Below the pieces are notes generated by a model. The model did not search any database, had not been told where the DNA came from, and saw only the letters and a program-made list of their open reading frames with translations. Source: a virus. From it: a stretch of 64,000 nucleotides of DNA. Numbering within the stretch: the first letter of the stretch is position 1; the number at the start of each line of letters is the position of its first letter. A program made the translations under genes and the position numbers. The DNA lies in IMG/VR virus record IMGVR_UViG_3300047548_001236, positions 124,001 to 188,000 of that record, one strand, 5' to 3'. Below, piece after piece: positions 37,357 through 45,432 of this stretch.

Positions 37357-38253
37357 ATGACCAGACAAGCAATCAACGTAGGTGCAGCAGCAAACGACAG
37401 AACAGGCGACGCTCTGCGGACAGCCTTTCAGAAGACCAACTCAAACTTTGTTGAATTGTATGATCGTGTTGGCACACTCGAGACTTCTGGAGGAAACGGA
37501 GACAGGTCGTGGGAAGATGTATCCACAAACCAAACGTATAACGTCGTTGAGTGGAACAGCGGTAAGACTGTCACAGTAACAAGCACACCAACTGAAACCT
37601 ATACCCTAACAACATACGATGCAAGATCAAATTCGCCATATATTTACTTTGTGTGGGACCAACAATTCATCACTAACGTTTGGGAAGGCTACAACCACCC
37701 GTTCGGAGGCGGTGAAGCATATGAGCTTTCGCTTGACGGCGGTCAGACGTGGTTTGCTGTTGAACAAAGTGGATACAATGGTGGCACGTTCCTTTATTTT
37801 TCTGTCGCTTACGCATACGAGGGACAATACACATTCACGTATCTTCAAGGTGTAAACGTTCAGCTTAGATTCAATCGAGGTAGTCTACCTACGCCTTGGT
37901 TTGATTTGGCAGATGCTCCAGTAAACGCCAACTCAATCATAACCGTCAGCATGGATGTTGTTGCCAACCCAAGAATGGTCGGAGCTGGTAACACTGTTTT
38001 CCAAGCAACGTCGTTCAAGTCAAACCTTGTATTCTCTAATGTGTTGTATAACGACAACACAAGCGAAGGATCGGTATCAACAGGGTCAACGACCTACTCT
38101 GGAAACAATTCCATAAACAGCGATATGAATATGGAAATTCGTTTGAGCAGCAACACGGCTGTTGACGCTGGAAGACTTTACTGCGACTTTGACAATGGAA
38201 GAGTCGGAACAATTTCTTTCTACTGGAACGCTAAGTTGTTCACGAGGTCTTAA
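37357..38253 (+). CDS. Structural protein inserted between gp14 and gp15
   Basis: 298 residues. The N-terminus (QAINVGAAANDRTGDALRTA, then FQKTNSNFVELYDRV) is a common virion-attachment module of phage fibre, whisker and appendage proteins. The rest is a beta-rich domain (HPFGGGEAYELSLDGGQTWF; NARLYC-like end RLYCDFDNGRVGTISFYW) without an enzymatic motif. T4 has no gene at this point between 14 and 15, so this is an accessory. The position suggests a neck-attached fibre or decoration. Its stop overlaps the gp15 start (TTAATG). Confidence 0.65.
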   Translation: MTRQAINVGAAANDRTGDALRTAFQKTNSNFVELYDRVGTLETSGGNGDRSWEDVSTNQTYNVVEWNSGKTVTVTSTPTETYTLTTYDARSNSPYIYFVWDQQFITNVWEGYNHPFGGGEAYELSLDGGQTWFAVEQSGYNGGTFLYFSVAYAYEGQYTFTYLQGVNVQLRFNRGSLPTPWFDLADAPVNANSIITVSMDVVANPRMVGAGNTVFQATSFKSNLVFSNVLYNDNTSEGSVSTGSTTYSGNNSINSDMNMEIRLSSNTAVDAGRLYCDFDNGRVGTISFYWNAKLFTRS

Positions 38254-39059
38254 TGTCAATAGCAAACTACTTCTACAATCAGACAACGCGAAAGTATATA
38301 GCTTTATTTGGAACTCTTTTCAACAAGATTTCCATTGCAAGATATGACCACACTACCAATACGGAAGTGCAGCGTATGATTGTTCCTATATCATACGGTC
38401 CTTATCAGAAGTATTTGGCGCGTATCCTACAAGATCCCAACATCGATCGCAAGACTGCAATTACACTGCCGAGAATGGCGTTTGAGATTGACAACTTGCA
38501 ATACGATGGAAGCCGTAAAATCAACTCAATTAAAAAGCTGAGAAACGACAACGGTGAAACGGACTTCCTATATGCCCCAGCGCCGTACAATATAAATTTC
38601 ACGCTATACATAATGGTCAAATATGCAGAAGACGGTGTGCAGATCTTCGAGCAAATAGCGCCGTTTTTTAAGCCGGAATGGACAACGACGGTTTCGCTTA
38701 TAGATGGCATCGAGCCTTTGGATATTCCATTGGTTTTGAACAATGTGACAACAGAAGATATATATGAGGGAGACTTCACCACAAGACGTAGCATCTTGTG
38801 GACGTTAAACTTCACGATGAAGGCTTGGTATTTCGGTCCTGTGAGACAGAAGGGCATTATCAAGTTCGTTGACGTGAGAATGTTTGACAACACGACAGCA
38901 AACACAGTGTTTATGAGCCAGGTAAATGTTCACCCTGGATTGACAGCAAACGGACAACCAACATCATATGCCAACAACTCTATCCCATGGGAGCAAATTG
39001 AGATTGATGATGATTGGGGTGTCGTGACTATTATTAGAGATGAGTTAATAGAGCCATGA
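38253..39059 (+). CDS. gp15: Tail completion and sheath stabiliser gp15
   Basis: 268 residues. Begins MSIANYFYNQTTRKYIALFG; contains ALFGTLFNKISIARYD, IVPISYGPYQKYLARILQDP, LPRMAFEIDNLQYD and KLRNDNGETDFLYAPAPYNI, then FTLYIMVKYAEDGVQIFEQI. These are hallmark segments of gp15, which caps the tail tube and sheath at the head-proximal end. Length is close to T4 gp15 (272). The stop region overlaps the gp16 start by 4 bases. Confidence 0.93.
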   Translation: MSIANYFYNQTTRKYIALFGTLFNKISIARYDHTTNTEVQRMIVPISYGPYQKYLARILQDPNIDRKTAITLPRMAFEIDNLQYDGSRKINSIKKLRNDNGETDFLYAPAPYNINFTLYIMVKYAEDGVQIFEQIAPFFKPEWTTTVSLIDGIEPLDIPLVLNNVTTEDIYEGDFTTRRSILWTLNFTMKAWYFGPVRQKGIIKFVDVRMFDNTTANTVFMSQVNVHPGLTANGQPTSYANNSIPWEQIEIDDDWGVVTIIRDELIEP

Positions 39060-39493
39060 ATGAAAAGAAAATAGCAGAGGTATTGGGACTGAGACCTCTT
39101 GATGAAGTGCCTCAAGAAGAAGCCAGTGTTCCCACTGTGGTTGAAATAATTGACGCCCCGCCCACTCCACTGGCCACGGCCCAGGAAGAGGTGATTGATG
39201 ATATTGAACTGGCGAAGCAGAACATATCAGAGCTGATGACTAAAGGGGTTGAATCGCTGGATGAACTCATGGCTGTTGCCAAGCAATCCCAGAATCCTCG
39301 TGCGTATGAAGTTGTATCAACTTTGATGAAAACTCTAATTGATGCCAATAAAGAATTTGTGGGCATGTCTGAGAAGAAGAAATATGCGAAAGAGGACCAT
39401 CCGGCAGGTCAGGCCACAACTAATGTGACAAATAACAACTTGATTCTGTCCACGACAGACATGTTGAAAATGATAAAGGGAGATATGGAGTGA
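39056..39493 (+). CDS. gp16: Small terminase subunit gp16
   Basis: 145 residues, overlapping gp15 by 4 bases and the next gene by 4 bases. The N-terminus is acidic and Pro-rich; the centre is helical (DDIELAKQNISELMTKGVES, SLDELMAVAKQSQNPRAYEV, VSTLMKTLIDANKEFVGM), which is the coiled-coil/HTH core of T4-type small terminases. The tail (TNNNLILSTTDMLKMIKGD) matches the common end of gp16 homologues. It regulates DNA recognition and packaging by the large terminase. Confidence 0.9.
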   Translation: MNEKKIAEVLGLRPLDEVPQEEASVPTVVEIIDAPPTPLATAQEEVIDDIELAKQNISELMTKGVESLDELMAVAKQSQNPRAYEVVSTLMKTLIDANKEFVGMSEKKKYAKEDHPAGQATTNVTNNNLILSTTDMLKMIKGDME

Positions 39494-40098
39494 ATTACAG
39501 TATAGAGCAGATAGCTGAAGTGATGAAGTGCAGTGAAGACGTCGAATACTTTGCCGACAACTACATCAAATTCTCAAACCCCAACGGCGTTGTCCTGGCC
39601 AAATTGAATGATTTTCAACGCAGTGTGATCAGTAATTATAGAGACAACAAGGTCTTTTTCATGCCTGCAGGGCGGCAAGAAGGCAAGTCGACTGTTGCTG
39701 CTATTATACTACTACACCAAGCTCTTTTCACAGAGCAGAGAGTCAGTCTAGTCTTTGCACGCACCAAGTCTCAGAGCAGTTCAATTATTGAGATCGTCAC
39801 CGAAATGTATGAACGTCTGCCCGAGTTTTTCTCAATGTGTTCCAAAATGACCGCCCGCAGCAAGTCAAAGGTGGAATTTGGCAACGGGTGCTCCATCATC
39901 AGTGCAGGGTCAGACATTAATTACGGTAGAGGTAGAGCCATCTCGACCATCTATATTGACGAGTCAGAATGGTTTGATAAACTCGAGGATGTGTTGACCT
40001 CGTTATATCCTTGTATGGCCGCAATACCCTATTCTAAACTGTTTGCCCTATCGTCAACGTTTACAGGTGATTCATTTAGAAGACTGAGGGTGACCTAA
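39490..40098 (+). CDS. ATPase-only paralogue of the large terminase
   Basis: 202 residues starting at a GTG that overlaps the gp16 stop, and ending in a 1-base overlap with the true large terminase start (TAATG). It has a TerL-like ATPase: adenine/lead region DFQRSVISNYRDNKVFFMPA, Walker A GRQEGKST, then FARTKSQSSSIIEIVTEMY, Walker B TIYIDESEWF, and a motif III-like LSSTFTG. It stops there and has no nuclease domain. The next gene holds a second, complete ATPase domain, so this is not simply a broken piece of it. It could be a regulatory ATPase or a decaying duplicate. All visible ATPase motifs are intact, which argues for function. Confidence 0.75.
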   Translation: MNYSIEQIAEVMKCSEDVEYFADNYIKFSNPNGVVLAKLNDFQRSVISNYRDNKVFFMPAGRQEGKSTVAAIILLHQALFTEQRVSLVFARTKSQSSSIIEIVTEMYERLPEFFSMCSKMTARSKSKVEFGNGCSIISAGSDINYGRGRAISTIYIDESEWFDKLEDVLTSLYPCMAAIPYSKLFALSSTFTGDSFRRLRVT

Positions 40099-40979
40099 TG
40101 ACTGAAGGCTATCTTGGTAACCAGCACCTCAAGAAGACCGGTGTCCCAATTGAGTGGACGCCAGAACTCATTCGAGAGTATGCAAAATGCGCTGCGGATC
40201 CTGTTTATTTTGCTAAGAAGTATATCAAGATTGTCCATGTGGATAGAGGACTTGTACCCTTTGAGATGTACCCCTATCAGGAAAAGATTGCACGTGAGAT
40301 AACAGACAACAGACGTGTTGCTGTTCTTACTGCTCGTCAGAGCGGAAAGACCACAACTGCAATGGCAATCATCCTGCATTATATCCTTTTCAATGAATTT
40401 AAGACGGTGGCCATACTTGCCAACAAGGGTGACTCAGCTCGAGAAGTTCTATCCAGAGTCCAATTGGCCTATGAATCACTCCCCAAGTGGTTGCAGCAGG
40501 GTATCCTGGAATGGAACAAGGGTTCAATTGAGCTTGAGAATGGATGCAAGATATACGCAGGAACTACTTCATCGTCTGCAATTCGTGGTAAATCTATTTC
40601 ATTCCTCTATTTGGATGAGGTGGCCTTTATTGAAGGTTATGATGATTTCTTTGCGTCGGTCTACCCCACAATTTCATCGGGTGAAAGCACTAAACTGTTG
40701 ATGACATCAACACCAAATGGACTGAATCACTTTTACAAGACGTGTGTTGGCGCGGAAGAGGGAACAAATGGATATAGATTCGTCAAAGTCATGTGGTACG
40801 ATGTCCCTGGTCGTGATGAGCGGTGGAGACAAGAAACCCTTGCAGCTCTTGATCATGACCTTGAGAAGTTCAAACAAGAATACGAATGTGTCGCGGGAGA
40901 AACAACCGTTACTATACGTGATAAAGTCACCGGACAAATAATGACTATGGCAATTTCCGAGCTATATGATATAGTGTGA
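40098..40979 (+). CDS. gp17: Large terminase gp17, ATPase half fused to split-intein N-fragment
   Basis: 293 residues. Residues 1-263 are the TerL ATPase domain: lead DPVYFAKKYIKIVHVDRG, Walker A ARQSGKTT (79-86), Walker B FLYLDE (169-174), motif III MTSTPNGLNHFY (202-213). The extein stops at FKQEYE. Residues 264-293 begin CVAGETTV, a classical intein block A with nucleophile Cys1, and end ELYDIV before a TGA: a 30-residue intein N-fragment. The missing intein part and the nuclease domain lie at 41731. This resembles the atypically split TerL intein known from Ace Lake metagenomes (AceL-TerL). The product should trans-splice. Confidence 0.93.
   Translation: MTEGYLGNQHLKKTGVPIEWTPELIREYAKCAADPVYFAKKYIKIVHVDRGLVPFEMYPYQEKIAREITDNRRVAVLTARQSGKTTTAMAIILHYILFNEFKTVAILANKGDSAREVLSRVQLAYESLPKWLQQGILEWNKGSIELENGCKIYAGTTSSSAIRGKSISFLYLDEVAFIEGYDDFFASVYPTISSGESTKLLMTSTPNGLNHFYKTCVGAEEGTNGYRFVKVMWYDVPGRDERWRQETLAALDHDLEKFKQEYECVAGETTVTIRDKVTGQIMTMAISELYDIV
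40887..40976 (+). other. Split intein N-fragment (IntN), 30 residues
   Basis: Coding for Cys1-Val-Ala-Gly-Glu-Thr ... ELYDIV. Block A is present and nothing else, so the break lies far upstream of the usual split-intein site near the endonuclease insertion point. Cys1 and the downstream +1 Cys of the C-extein are both present. Confidence 0.88.
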
Positions 40980-40991
40980 ATTCCTTGGATT

Positions 40992-40999
40992 TATAAATA
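40992..40999 (+). promoter_or_regulatory. Late promoter TATAAATA for the GIY-YIG gene
   Basis: Exact consensus between the terminase N-half and the endonuclease gene. The expected start point falls about where the CCTCC arm of a ribosome-site-blocking hairpin (41000-41004) ends, so late transcripts would lack that arm. Confidence 0.75.
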
Positions 41000-41029
41000 C
41001 CTCCGCTAGTATATACCGAGGAGGGGTAT
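40997..41029 (+). promoter_or_regulatory. Hairpin covering the ribosome-binding site of the GIY-YIG gene
   Basis: ATACCTCC (40997-41004) can pair with GGA(GG)GGTAT (41020-41029, two-base bulge), hiding the GAGGAGGGG ribosome site. Read-through RNA from the terminase genes would fold this way, and RNA from the late promoter would not. T4 I-TevI and some other T4 genes are controlled by the same device; application here is inferred. Confidence 0.55.
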
Positions 41030-41030
41030 C

Positions 41031-41750
41031 ATGACGACTTATGTTTACTTGTTAACTCGTAAAGATGGGTTAAAGTATGTGGGAATCACCGTAAATTTGA
41101 AGAGAAGAGTTAAAGAACACACAAAGACAAAACGATTTGAGCAAGGAATAACAAGTGTCGAAGTGTTGGCTGAATGCAACACATATGCTGAGGCAGAAGC
41201 ACTCGAAGAGATTTTCATACGACGTTATGATACGTTTACCTCGGGTTTGAATGTAACGCGCACAGGCAAAGGTAAAAACGATACAGATAAGTTCAACACC
41301 TATGGTTACATATATTCGGACACGTCTAAGCAGAAAATGCGAGACAGTCATTGGTCAAAACGGGGTGGAAAACCGTGGAACCGAGGAAGACAAAACGTGT
41401 ATAGCGAGCAAACAAAACTTCAGTGGTCGGGGAAGAGGTCAGGGAAATGTTGGGGAAAAAGAATAATCGATCCTGACACAGCAAAAGATATCCTCAATGC
41501 CTACAACCAGAACACAATTGTTTTTAACTGTGAATTTTTGAAGACTCTCGTAAAGAAAACACAGGTTCCTATTATACATGAACTCACTCTCGATGATCTA
41601 ATAGGATCGAATGGAAAACCGCTCAGTAAAATCGTATTGTATAGCCATTATTTTTCGAAAAAATATGGTGTAACTCCTACGACTATAAGAAATATCATAA
41701 CGGGTAAAACCAAGCTAGCGATGGGACACGATGAACAAATTTCAAACTAA
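41031..41750 (+). CDS. Free-standing GIY-YIG homing endonuclease inside the split terminase locus
   Basis: 239 residues. The N-terminal nuclease reads VYLLTRKDGLKYVGIT (GIY-YIG variant YLL...YVG), with the family Arg in NLKRRVKEH and the metal-binding Glu in AEAEALEEIFIRRYD. Residues 100-150 contain NUMOD3-like DNA-binding repeats (KQKMRDSHWSKRGGKPWNRG), and the end holds a helix-turn-helix-like segment (KKYGVTPTTIRNIITGKTKL). It overlaps the start of the terminase C-half by 20 bases in another frame. It probably cuts intein-less or unsplit terminase alleles and so spreads the arrangement; target not visible. Confidence 0.88.
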   Translation: MTTYVYLLTRKDGLKYVGITVNLKRRVKEHTKTKRFEQGITSVEVLAECNTYAEAEALEEIFIRRYDTFTSGLNVTRTGKGKNDTDKFNTYGYIYSDTSKQKMRDSHWSKRGGKPWNRGRQNVYSEQTKLQWSGKRSGKCWGKRIIDPDTAKDILNAYNQNTIVFNCEFLKTLVKKTQVPIIHELTLDDLIGSNGKPLSKIVLYSHYFSKKYGVTPTTIRNIITGKTKLAMGHDEQISN

Positions 41751-42057
41751 ATACGAGGTTCTTACCCCTAGCGGGTGGGTGGATTTTGATGGAATCAAAA
41801 AAACGACCTCGTCGAACATTATACGGTTGGTTACTGATAGTGGAAAAGAACTATCGTGCACTGATGGGCATCGAATATCTTGTGACGCTGGTTTTGTGTT
41901 TGCTCGAGATATGAAGACAGGCGATTTTATCCACACAGAGGACGGTCTCGAACGAGTCGTGCACATAGAAAACGCATATGAAAAAACGGACGTGTACGAC
42001 CTTCTTGATGTTAAGAATGGAAATGTGTATTTCACCAACGGTGTTGTGAGCCACAAT
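41731..42057 (+). other. Split intein C-fragment (IntC), 109 residues
   Basis: Carries block B (TDGH), block F and the terminal His-Asn. It has no endonuclease domain. All residues needed for trans-splicing are visible between the two fragments. Confidence 0.88.
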
Positions 42058-42879
42058 TGCGAATTCCTCGGATCGTCGGGCACACTTATCTCTGGTGAAA
42101 GACTAAAGACTCTCAAGGATCTCAAGCCTACTGTTCAATCAGGATCTGTCAAACAATACGTTCCTCCTATTGAAGGTCACGTGTACGCATTGATTGCAGA
42201 CGTATCAAGAGGAAAAGGGCTCGACTACTCAACGTTTTCGATAATTGATGTGACAGAAATGCCCTACAAACAAGTGTGTGTATATCGAGACAATGCGATC
42301 GGACCCGGTGATTATGCGAGCATAATATATCGTTTAGGTAAGATGTATAATGAAGCTCACACACTAATCGAAATAAACGATAGTGGCGGTCAGGTTGCTG
42401 ACACTCTTTTCTTCGAGTTTGGATATGAGAACATGCTGTTTACAGAGCATGGCGGAAGATCTGGAAAGAGGATTTCCGGTGGATTTGGCAAAGGAGTCGA
42501 CAGAGGCATACGTACTTCAAAGAGTGTCAAATCAATCGGTTGCTCTATCCTCAAACTGCTCATTGAACAACAGCAGCTAATCGTCAATGATTTTGATACA
42601 ATCGAAGAGCTCAAGCACTTTTCCCGTAAAGGTGCTTCATATGAAGCTGAATCGGGATGGCATGATGATATGGTTATGACGTTGGTGCTATTTGCATGGC
42701 TAACTGATCAGAACTACTTTAAGGACGTGACCGATATAAATACGCTGATGACGTTGAGACAACTATCCGACGATCAGATTGAGGAGGATTTGCTTCCTTT
42801 TGGTTTCATTATGAGTGGCAATGAAGAAAAACCCGTGAAGTTTGTGGATGCCCAAGGGGATGTGTGGATGGAAGTGTGA
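41731..42879 (+). CDS. gp17: Split-intein C-fragment fused to large terminase nuclease half
   Basis: 382 residues. Residues 1-109 are the intein remainder: TPSGWVDFDGIKKT, block B KELSCTDGHRIS with the TxxH motif, block F VYDLLDVKNGNVYFTNG, and block G VVSHN with the penultimate His and terminal Asn. Residue 110 is the +1 Cys, and CEFLGSSGTLISGERL resumes the TerL sequence exactly where the ATPase half stops. The RNase H-like nuclease follows, with acidic residues in LIADVSRGKG, TLIEINDSGG and WHDDMVM. Splicing would yield about 536 residues, usual for T4-type TerL in cyanophage-like phages. Starts inside the endonuclease gene. Confidence 0.93.
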   Translation: MNKFQTKYEVLTPSGWVDFDGIKKTTSSNIIRLVTDSGKELSCTDGHRISCDAGFVFARDMKTGDFIHTEDGLERVVHIENAYEKTDVYDLLDVKNGNVYFTNGVVSHNCEFLGSSGTLISGERLKTLKDLKPTVQSGSVKQYVPPIEGHVYALIADVSRGKGLDYSTFSIIDVTEMPYKQVCVYRDNAIGPGDYASIIYRLGKMYNEAHTLIEINDSGGQVADTLFFEFGYENMLFTEHGGRSGKRISGGFGKGVDRGIRTSKSVKSIGCSILKLLIEQQQLIVNDFDTIEELKHFSRKGASYEAESGWHDDMVMTLVLFAWLTDQNYFKDVTDINTLMTLRQLSDDQIEEDLLPFGFIMSGNEEKPVKFVDAQGDVWMEV

Positions 42880-42891
42880 GAGTGGGTTTGA

Positions 42892-42899
42892 TATAAATA
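42892..42899 (+). promoter_or_regulatory. Late promoter TATAAATA for the sheath gene
   Basis: Exact consensus 13 bases after the terminase stop and 56 bases before the sheath ATG; followed by an AAGGAG ribosome site. Confidence 0.78.
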
Positions 42900-42955
42900 G
42901 AAAGAACATATACTCCAACTCTTTCAATACGGCATAACACAAAGGAGAAAAAAAC

Positions 42956-44812
42956 ATGGTTTTTTCTGTAAGCCCATCAGTTACAGTTCGTGAGGTTGAC
43001 CTTACCTCGAACATTCCTGCAATTGCTTCCAACCAAGGCGCGATAGCGGGTGTTTTCAATTGGGGTCCCGTTGGTGAAGTAACGTTTATCACGTCAGAGA
43101 CAGAACTCGTCGAAGTTTTTGGTAAGCCAAACGACAACAACTACGAGACGTTTTTCACAGCAGCCGATTTCCTTGCATACTCAAACCAGCTGTTTGTTGT
43201 ACGTGCAGATAACGGTGCCGTTAAGTCGGAAGCTACGCTTGTAGCATCTAACGTTGCCTCGTATGACTTTGAAGCCAAGTACCCTGGTTCGATCGGCGAC
43301 TCGATTCGTGTAGCATACGTAACCGGTTCTACTGAGTATTCACAAGACTTGTTCGCTGTGGGTCAGCTTGATGACGCATCCAACAACGACATCTTCAACG
43401 AAAGCACAATCACCTTCATCGCAGACGTCAACTATGACGACGTGATTAACGAAGGTGACATCATTGTCCTTGGAAACGACTCTGTAGGCTACCAAAATCT
43501 TGTTCTCGCTTCTAAGAATATTCAACCTTCTTCCAACGCAACGTATGAGTATACGCTGACATTCAACAGCAAGTACACGCTGGCCGAATCGTCCATCGCC
43601 AATCTCAAGCTGTCTCGTCGCTGGGCATATAGCTACATCGTCGAAAAAGCTCCAACGGCTGGTGCAATGCACCTGGTCGTCGTTGACGGCGACGGTGCAA
43701 TATCTGGAGTCGCTGGTACGATTCTGGAAAGATACACCGACATTTCGCTTTCACCAACCGGCACGACAATTGACGGTGTTCCCAACTACTACAGAACTAT
43801 CATCAACGATAGCTCTAACTGGATTGCAATTCCTGATACTTCGGCCGATATTGTTGCAAACCAAATTGGTTACCTATCGTTCTCTGGTGGTAGCGACGGA
43901 TCATCCGAGTCGACTGTCAACTTTGGTAGCATGGCTCTTGCATATGACTTGTTCAAGGATACAGAACAGTTTGACATTGCGTTCATCATGCAGGGTAAGG
44001 CAATCAACGATACCAACCTTGCAAACTACATCATCAGCAACGTGATCGAAGCTCGTAAAGACTCTGTCTTGTTCATCTCGCCAGACAAGAGCTTGATTCT
44101 GTCCGGTAACAATATTCGCGCAAGCAGAAATGAAATCGTCACGGACATCATTAATTTTAGAGGCAGGCTGCAGTCTTCGTCCTACTGGTTCATGGACACG
44201 GGCTATAAGTACCGCTTCGATAAGTACAACAACACGTTCCGTTGGGTCCCTCTCAACGGCGATATGGCAGGTCTTGCTGCTAGAATCGATCCGTGGGAGT
44301 CGCCAGCTGGATACAAGCGTGGCATTATCAAAAATGTTACCAAACTGGCTTTCAATCCTAACAAGGCTGAAAGAGATCGTCTGTACGGTCGTGACATCAA
44401 CTCTGTGATAAGCCAGGCTGGACAGGGAACGCTGCTGTTTGGAGACAAGACAGGTCTGGGTCGTTCTAGTGCATTTGATAGAATCAACGTACGTCGTCTG
44501 TTCATCGTGATTGAAAAGGCCATCGCGACTGTTTCAGCTTCGCTGCTGTTCGACTTTAACGATGAGTTCACGCAGACCGAATTCAACAACCTTGTTGATC
44601 CTCTCCTGAGGGATATCAAGGGCAGAAGAGGTATCACTGATTTCCGCGTGATTAGTGATGGAAGAGTCAACACTCCTGACATCATCGACCGCAATATTTT
44701 CAGAGCTAACATCTTCATCAAGCCTGCAAGAACCATCAACTACATTGAGCTGACCTTCATCGCTACCAGAACCGGTATCTCGTTCGAAGAGCTCATTGGA
44801 CAACAGTTCTAA
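42956..44812 (+). CDS. gp18: Tail sheath protein gp18
   Basis: 618 residues with AAAGGAG upstream. Opens with SPSVTVREVDLTSNIPAIAS, then GAIAGVFNWGPVGEVTFITS, ELVEVFGKPNDNNYETFFTA, and FLAYSNQLFVVRA, the conserved start of myovirus sheath proteins. The C-terminal domain has GLAARIDPWESPAGYKRG, AFNPNKAERDRLYG and GQGTLLFGDKTG, diagnostic of contractile sheaths. Polymerises around the tube and contracts on infection. Length is near T4 gp18 (659). Codon use is GC-balanced, as in other abundant virion genes here. Confidence 0.97.
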   Translation: MVFSVSPSVTVREVDLTSNIPAIASNQGAIAGVFNWGPVGEVTFITSETELVEVFGKPNDNNYETFFTAADFLAYSNQLFVVRADNGAVKSEATLVASNVASYDFEAKYPGSIGDSIRVAYVTGSTEYSQDLFAVGQLDDASNNDIFNESTITFIADVNYDDVINEGDIIVLGNDSVGYQNLVLASKNIQPSSNATYEYTLTFNSKYTLAESSIANLKLSRRWAYSYIVEKAPTAGAMHLVVVDGDGAISGVAGTILERYTDISLSPTGTTIDGVPNYYRTIINDSSNWIAIPDTSADIVANQIGYLSFSGGSDGSSESTVNFGSMALAYDLFKDTEQFDIAFIMQGKAINDTNLANYIISNVIEARKDSVLFISPDKSLILSGNNIRASRNEIVTDIINFRGRLQSSSYWFMDTGYKYRFDKYNNTFRWVPLNGDMAGLAARIDPWESPAGYKRGIIKNVTKLAFNPNKAERDRLYGRDINSVISQAGQGTLLFGDKTGLGRSSAFDRINVRRLFIVIEKAIATVSASLLFDFNDEFTQTEFNNLVDPLLRDIKGRRGITDFRVISDGRVNTPDIIDRNIFRANIFIKPARTINYIELTFIATRTGISFEELIGQQF

Positions 44813-44832
44813 TCTTACGGGAGTAACAGAAA

Positions 44833-45414
44833 ATGGCATTTAGCATAGATCAATTCAAATCAGCTCTGGCGCTTGGTGGCGCCAGACCATCCCTCTTTGA
44901 GGTACAATTCACATTCAACCCAGGAAACGACATAATTACAGAGGGTCTTGCAAAAGCTCCATTCATGGTTCGCTCAGCAAACATCCCTGCTTCGAACCTC
45001 GGTTCGTTCCCTGTACCATACTTTGGACGTCAAATCAAGCTGGCAGGCGATAGAACATTCGATGACTGGCAGGTCGTTGTGATCAACGATGAAGACTTTG
45101 CCGTAAGAGCTGCTTTCGAAGAGTGGTCCAAACTGATCAACTCGCACGAACCAAACCTGGCTTCGCTGAGACCAGGACGTGGCGTTGTTGGTGGTCCAAC
45201 TGGGTACAAAGCGAACGCTGTTGTAAGACAGTATTCTAAGCTCGGTGGCGCTCCAATCAGAACATATCAATTCATTGGTATGTATCCAACTGTCATCTCC
45301 GATATTCCACTGGGATGGGGTGAAGTTGACCAGATTGAAGAGTTTGCTGTTCAGTTTGCATATGACTATTGGGAATTGGTTGATTCGACAGCACCCATCG
45401 CAATAACAGAATAA
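44833..45414 (+). CDS. gp19: Tail tube protein gp19
   Basis: 193 residues. It begins MAFSIDQFKSALALGGARPS and contains PFMVRSANIPASNLGSFPVP, YFGRQIKLAGDRTFDDWQVV and VINDEDFAVRAAFEEWSKLI, then PTVISDIPLGWGEVDQIEEF: the full run of gp19 signature segments. It forms the inner tube through which DNA passes. Twenty bases after the sheath gene, same operon; length close to T4 gp19 (163) with cyanophage-like extension. Confidence 0.97.
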   Translation: MAFSIDQFKSALALGGARPSLFEVQFTFNPGNDIITEGLAKAPFMVRSANIPASNLGSFPVPYFGRQIKLAGDRTFDDWQVVVINDEDFAVRAAFEEWSKLINSHEPNLASLRPGRGVVGGPTGYKANAVVRQYSKLGGAPIRTYQFIGMYPTVISDIPLGWGEVDQIEEFAVQFAYDYWELVDSTAPIAITE

Positions 45415-45432
45415 TATTTAAAGGATTTGCAA

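Noticed and set aside
40977-41730. Terminase interrupted by a frameshift or assembly error
   Set aside because: The break carries intein blocks on both sides with all splicing residues, plus a complete endonuclease gene with its own promoter. This is a specific arrangement, not random damage.
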